From: Halorientalis sp. LT38
GTDB taxonomy: Archaea; Halobacteriota; Halobacteria; Halobacteriales; Haloarculaceae
Length of the DNA: 64,000 nucleotides
NCBI RefSeq assembly: GCF_037031225.1
Contig: NZ_JAYEZN010000001.1
Span: 1,178,001-1,242,000 of the forward strand
Direction: 5' to 3'
The notes under the pieces are model-generated. The model did no database searches. It was not told the DNA's origin and saw only the letters and a program-made list of their open reading frames with translations. The stretch's first letter is position 1, and each line of letters begins with the position of its first letter. Both the position numbers and the translations under genes were made by a program. Shown piece by piece: positions 62,388 through 64,000 of this stretch.

Positions 62388-62830
62388 CGGCGTCGGGTCA
62401 CGCCAGACGAGCGCGACGGCTCGCGGTCCCCACGGGGCTCTTGCTGATCGTCGCCTCGGCCGGCCTGCGGTGGATTTCGGCAACGCGGGTCCGGACACAC
62501 CTCCGACGAATGGCACGCGTCGTCGTCCTGGTGACATCCGGTTCCGTGGACGGACCGGTCGTCCGGGGTGCGGTCCGTCGGGCCGACGGCGCGATGCCGG
62601 GGCAGCGGAGTTGTCTCGCCAAATCTCTCGTCGCCGCGGCGCTCCTCGAGGCGGCCGGTCGGGACGCGACCGTCCGACTCGGCGTCGCCAGGCCGGACGA
62701 GGGATTTCAGGCCCACAGCTGGGTCGAGAGCGATGGATGGGTCGTCGTCGGCGACGACTACCGGCTCGAACAGTACGAGCCCCTGGGAACCCTGGCCGAC
62801 GTCGACGCCGCGGACTACGAATTCGAGTAG
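62384..62830 (+). CDS. Lasso-type B2 leader peptidase
   Basis: A 148-residue transglutaminase-like cysteine protease of the lasso B2 family. Cys77 (GQRSCLAKSL), His111 (FQAHSWVE) and a following Asp in VVGDD form the expected catalytic set. It removes the leader after the Thr-x site. GTG start overlaps the PqqD stop. Confidence 0.9.
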   Translation: MTASGHARRARRLAVPTGLLLIVASAGLRWISATRVRTHLRRMARVVVLVTSGSVDGPVVRGAVRRADGAMPGQRSCLAKSLVAAALLEAAGRDATVRLGVARPDEGFQAHSWVESDGWVVVGDDYRLEQYEPLGTLADVDAADYEFE

Positions 62831-62842
62831 GAGGGACCAGTC

Positions 62843-63958
62843 GTGGACACAGCAGAGTCACCGGATCCGATGTCAGTCGTTCGGGAGTGCTGTCGGCAGG
62901 CGCTCGGGACCAGCCGCGGGTCCCCGCCCGACCTCGACGATGAGTTCGCCCGGCGAACGCTTTCGGTCGCGCGCGCTCACGGCGTCGAGCCACTCGTGTC
63001 GTCGGTCCTGGCCGACTCCTCGGCGGGCGACGTCGCTGCCGTCGCGGACGAACGACGCCGGACGGCGCAGTCGAACCTCCAGGCCGTCGCCCAGGCGCGC
63101 ACCGTCGTCGACGCGTTCGCGGACCGCGGCATCGAGGCGCTCGTCTACAAGGGGCCCGTGCTCGCCGCGAGAGCCTATGGAGAGGTTGGCCGGCGAGCGT
63201 TCGACGACATCGACCTCCTCGTCGCGCCCGAGGATTTCGACGCCGCCCAGGACGTGCTCGCGTCCCGGAGATACCGCGTTGCGGAGCGCCTCGACGGCCT
63301 CCGAGAGGTCGCGTTCGCGCCGCCGGAGGGATATCACGTCGACCTCCACGCCACGCCGATCCCGCGCTACTTCCCCGGCGACCTCCCGTTCGAGGATCTC
63401 TGGGCTCGTCACGTCGACGTGGACGTCGCCGGAACGACGCTCCCCGGCCTCGCGCCGGCCGACCTGTTCGTCGTGCTGGCGATCCACGGCACCAAACACT
63501 GCTGGTATCGACTCTCCTGGATCTGTGACGTCGCGGCGCTGGCCGAGGGCGTGTCGTGGGCAACGGTCGCAGATCGGGCACGGGCGAGCAGGAGCCGCAG
63601 GATGGTCGCATCGGCGGTCGCGCTCGCCGAGGCGTGTCTCGGCGCTTCAGGGCCGCCGGCGCGCACTTTCGACGTCGAGCAGCCGGTCGCGGACCGCCTC
63701 GCGGATGCCTCGCTGGATCGCGTGCTCGACCCGGACCCAGAGCCGCCCGAGTGGGGCGACCGGATCCGCTATCAGCTGCAGGCGCTGGATAGCGCCGGTG
63801 ACAGCGCGCGCTTCCTCGGCTCGCTCGCGTTCGCGCCGACGGTCGCCGACCGGGAGTTCCTCGACCTGCCGACACCGCTGACGCCCCTGTACGCTGTCGT
63901 CCGGCCGGTTCGACTCGCGGTTCGGACGCTCCGTCGGGTCCTGTCGGGCAGTCCGTAG
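62843..63958 (+). CDS. Nucleotidyltransferase of the RiPP cluster
   Basis: A 371-residue NTase_5-type protein. KGPVLAARAYGEVGRR (103-118) then DDIDLLV (121-127) hold the metal-binding Asp pair. Such enzymes accompany kinases in some lasso clusters and further modify the phosphorylated peptide, for instance with sugar. It is 12 bases after the peptidase gene. GTG start. Target on this core is unknown. Confidence 0.85.
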   Translation: MDTAESPDPMSVVRECCRQALGTSRGSPPDLDDEFARRTLSVARAHGVEPLVSSVLADSSAGDVAAVADERRRTAQSNLQAVAQARTVVDAFADRGIEALVYKGPVLAARAYGEVGRRAFDDIDLLVAPEDFDAAQDVLASRRYRVAERLDGLREVAFAPPEGYHVDLHATPIPRYFPGDLPFEDLWARHVDVDVAGTTLPGLAPADLFVVLAIHGTKHCWYRLSWICDVAALAEGVSWATVADRARASRSRRMVASAVALAEACLGASGPPARTFDVEQPVADRLADASLDRVLDPDPEPPEWGDRIRYQLQALDSAGDSARFLGSLAFAPTVADREFLDLPTPLTPLYAVVRPVRLAVRTLRRVLSGSP

Positions 63959-63965
63959 GGCAGGG

Positions 63966-64000
63966 CTATTCCATCGTGACGACCTCGCGCCGGAGCGTCG
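63966..64000 (-). CDS. C-terminal end of a minus-strand gene
   Basis: The last bases read on the minus strand as TLRREVVTME and a TAG stop, convergent with the NTase gene and seven bases after its stop. Too short to identify; the gene continues beyond the window. Confidence 0.35.
   Translation of the reverse strand, partial: TLRREVVTME

Noticed and set aside
1-64000. Integrase, transposase or prophage genes explaining accessory stretches
   Set aside because: No recognisable integrase, transposase or phage structural gene was found on either strand.

Overview
The window is chromosomal DNA from a haloarchaeon (class Halobacteria). The evidence is a high GC content, acidic proteins rich in Asp and Glu, TATA-box promoters placed about 27 bases before leaderless start codons, a cdrL-cdrS-ftsZ2 division locus, archaeal cobalamin enzymes (CobY, CbiZ), NcsA, twin-arginine signal peptides and many micro zinc-finger proteins. 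The genus cannot be fixed from the sequence alone.

Layout. 0-14 kb: membrane and transport genes (bactofilin-like protein, MFS carrier, a two-domain alpha/beta hydrolase, a P1B-4 metal ATPase with a universal stress protein, a GIDE-domain protein, two CPBP proteases, an ABC-2 type transporter), mixed with gene remnants. 14-18.6 kb: a chimeric alcohol-dehydrogenase pseudogene joined to a 95-base copy of a gene lying 3.9 kb away, an NhaP antiporter, and a rhodanese / methyltransferase / rhodanese group. 18.6-25 kb: an orphan haem-copper oxidase subunit I, an acetoacetate decarboxylase-like / acyl-CoA dehydrogenase pair, and a four-domain DUF2249 protein beside a small membrane protein. 25-30 kb: a secreted acidic-repeat protein, a CBS protein with an HPF-like tail, several micro zinc-finger proteins, and a MinD-type ATPase with a partner. 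30-38.4 kb: cobalamin assembly and salvage (cbiP, cobA, cbiZ, cobD, cobY, cobS, cbiB and a HAD phosphatase) with a CaCA exchanger inserted. 38.4-44.8 kb: HalOD1 protein, methyltransferase, tRNA-Tyr, cdrL-cdrS-ftsZ2, ncsA and two small conserved genes. 44.9-47 kb: a poorly conserved accessory stretch. 47-58 kb: methyltransferase, endonuclease IV, glycosyltransferase, two cell-surface proteins, a MacB-like ABC transporter and a third CPBP protease.

The most unusual locus is at 58.9-64.0 kb. It encodes an asparagine-synthetase-like macrocyclase without the glutaminase cysteine, a 51-residue precursor with a textbook lasso-peptide leader, an HPr-kinase-like enzyme, a PqqD-type leader-binding protein, a B2-type leader peptidase and a nucleotidyltransferase. 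This is a complete lasso-type RiPP pathway in an archaeon. The predicted core begins with Gly after the conserved Thr-x site but is a Gly/Arg/Lys repeat with no Asp or Glu at positions 7-9, where a lasso ring must close. The product may therefore not be a standard lasso peptide.

The cobalamin genes on the minus strand overlap or abut from the HAD phosphatase to cobA and are probably one operon. The MacB-like exporter and the CPBP protease just before the RiPP locus are possible export or immunity partners, but only by proximity.
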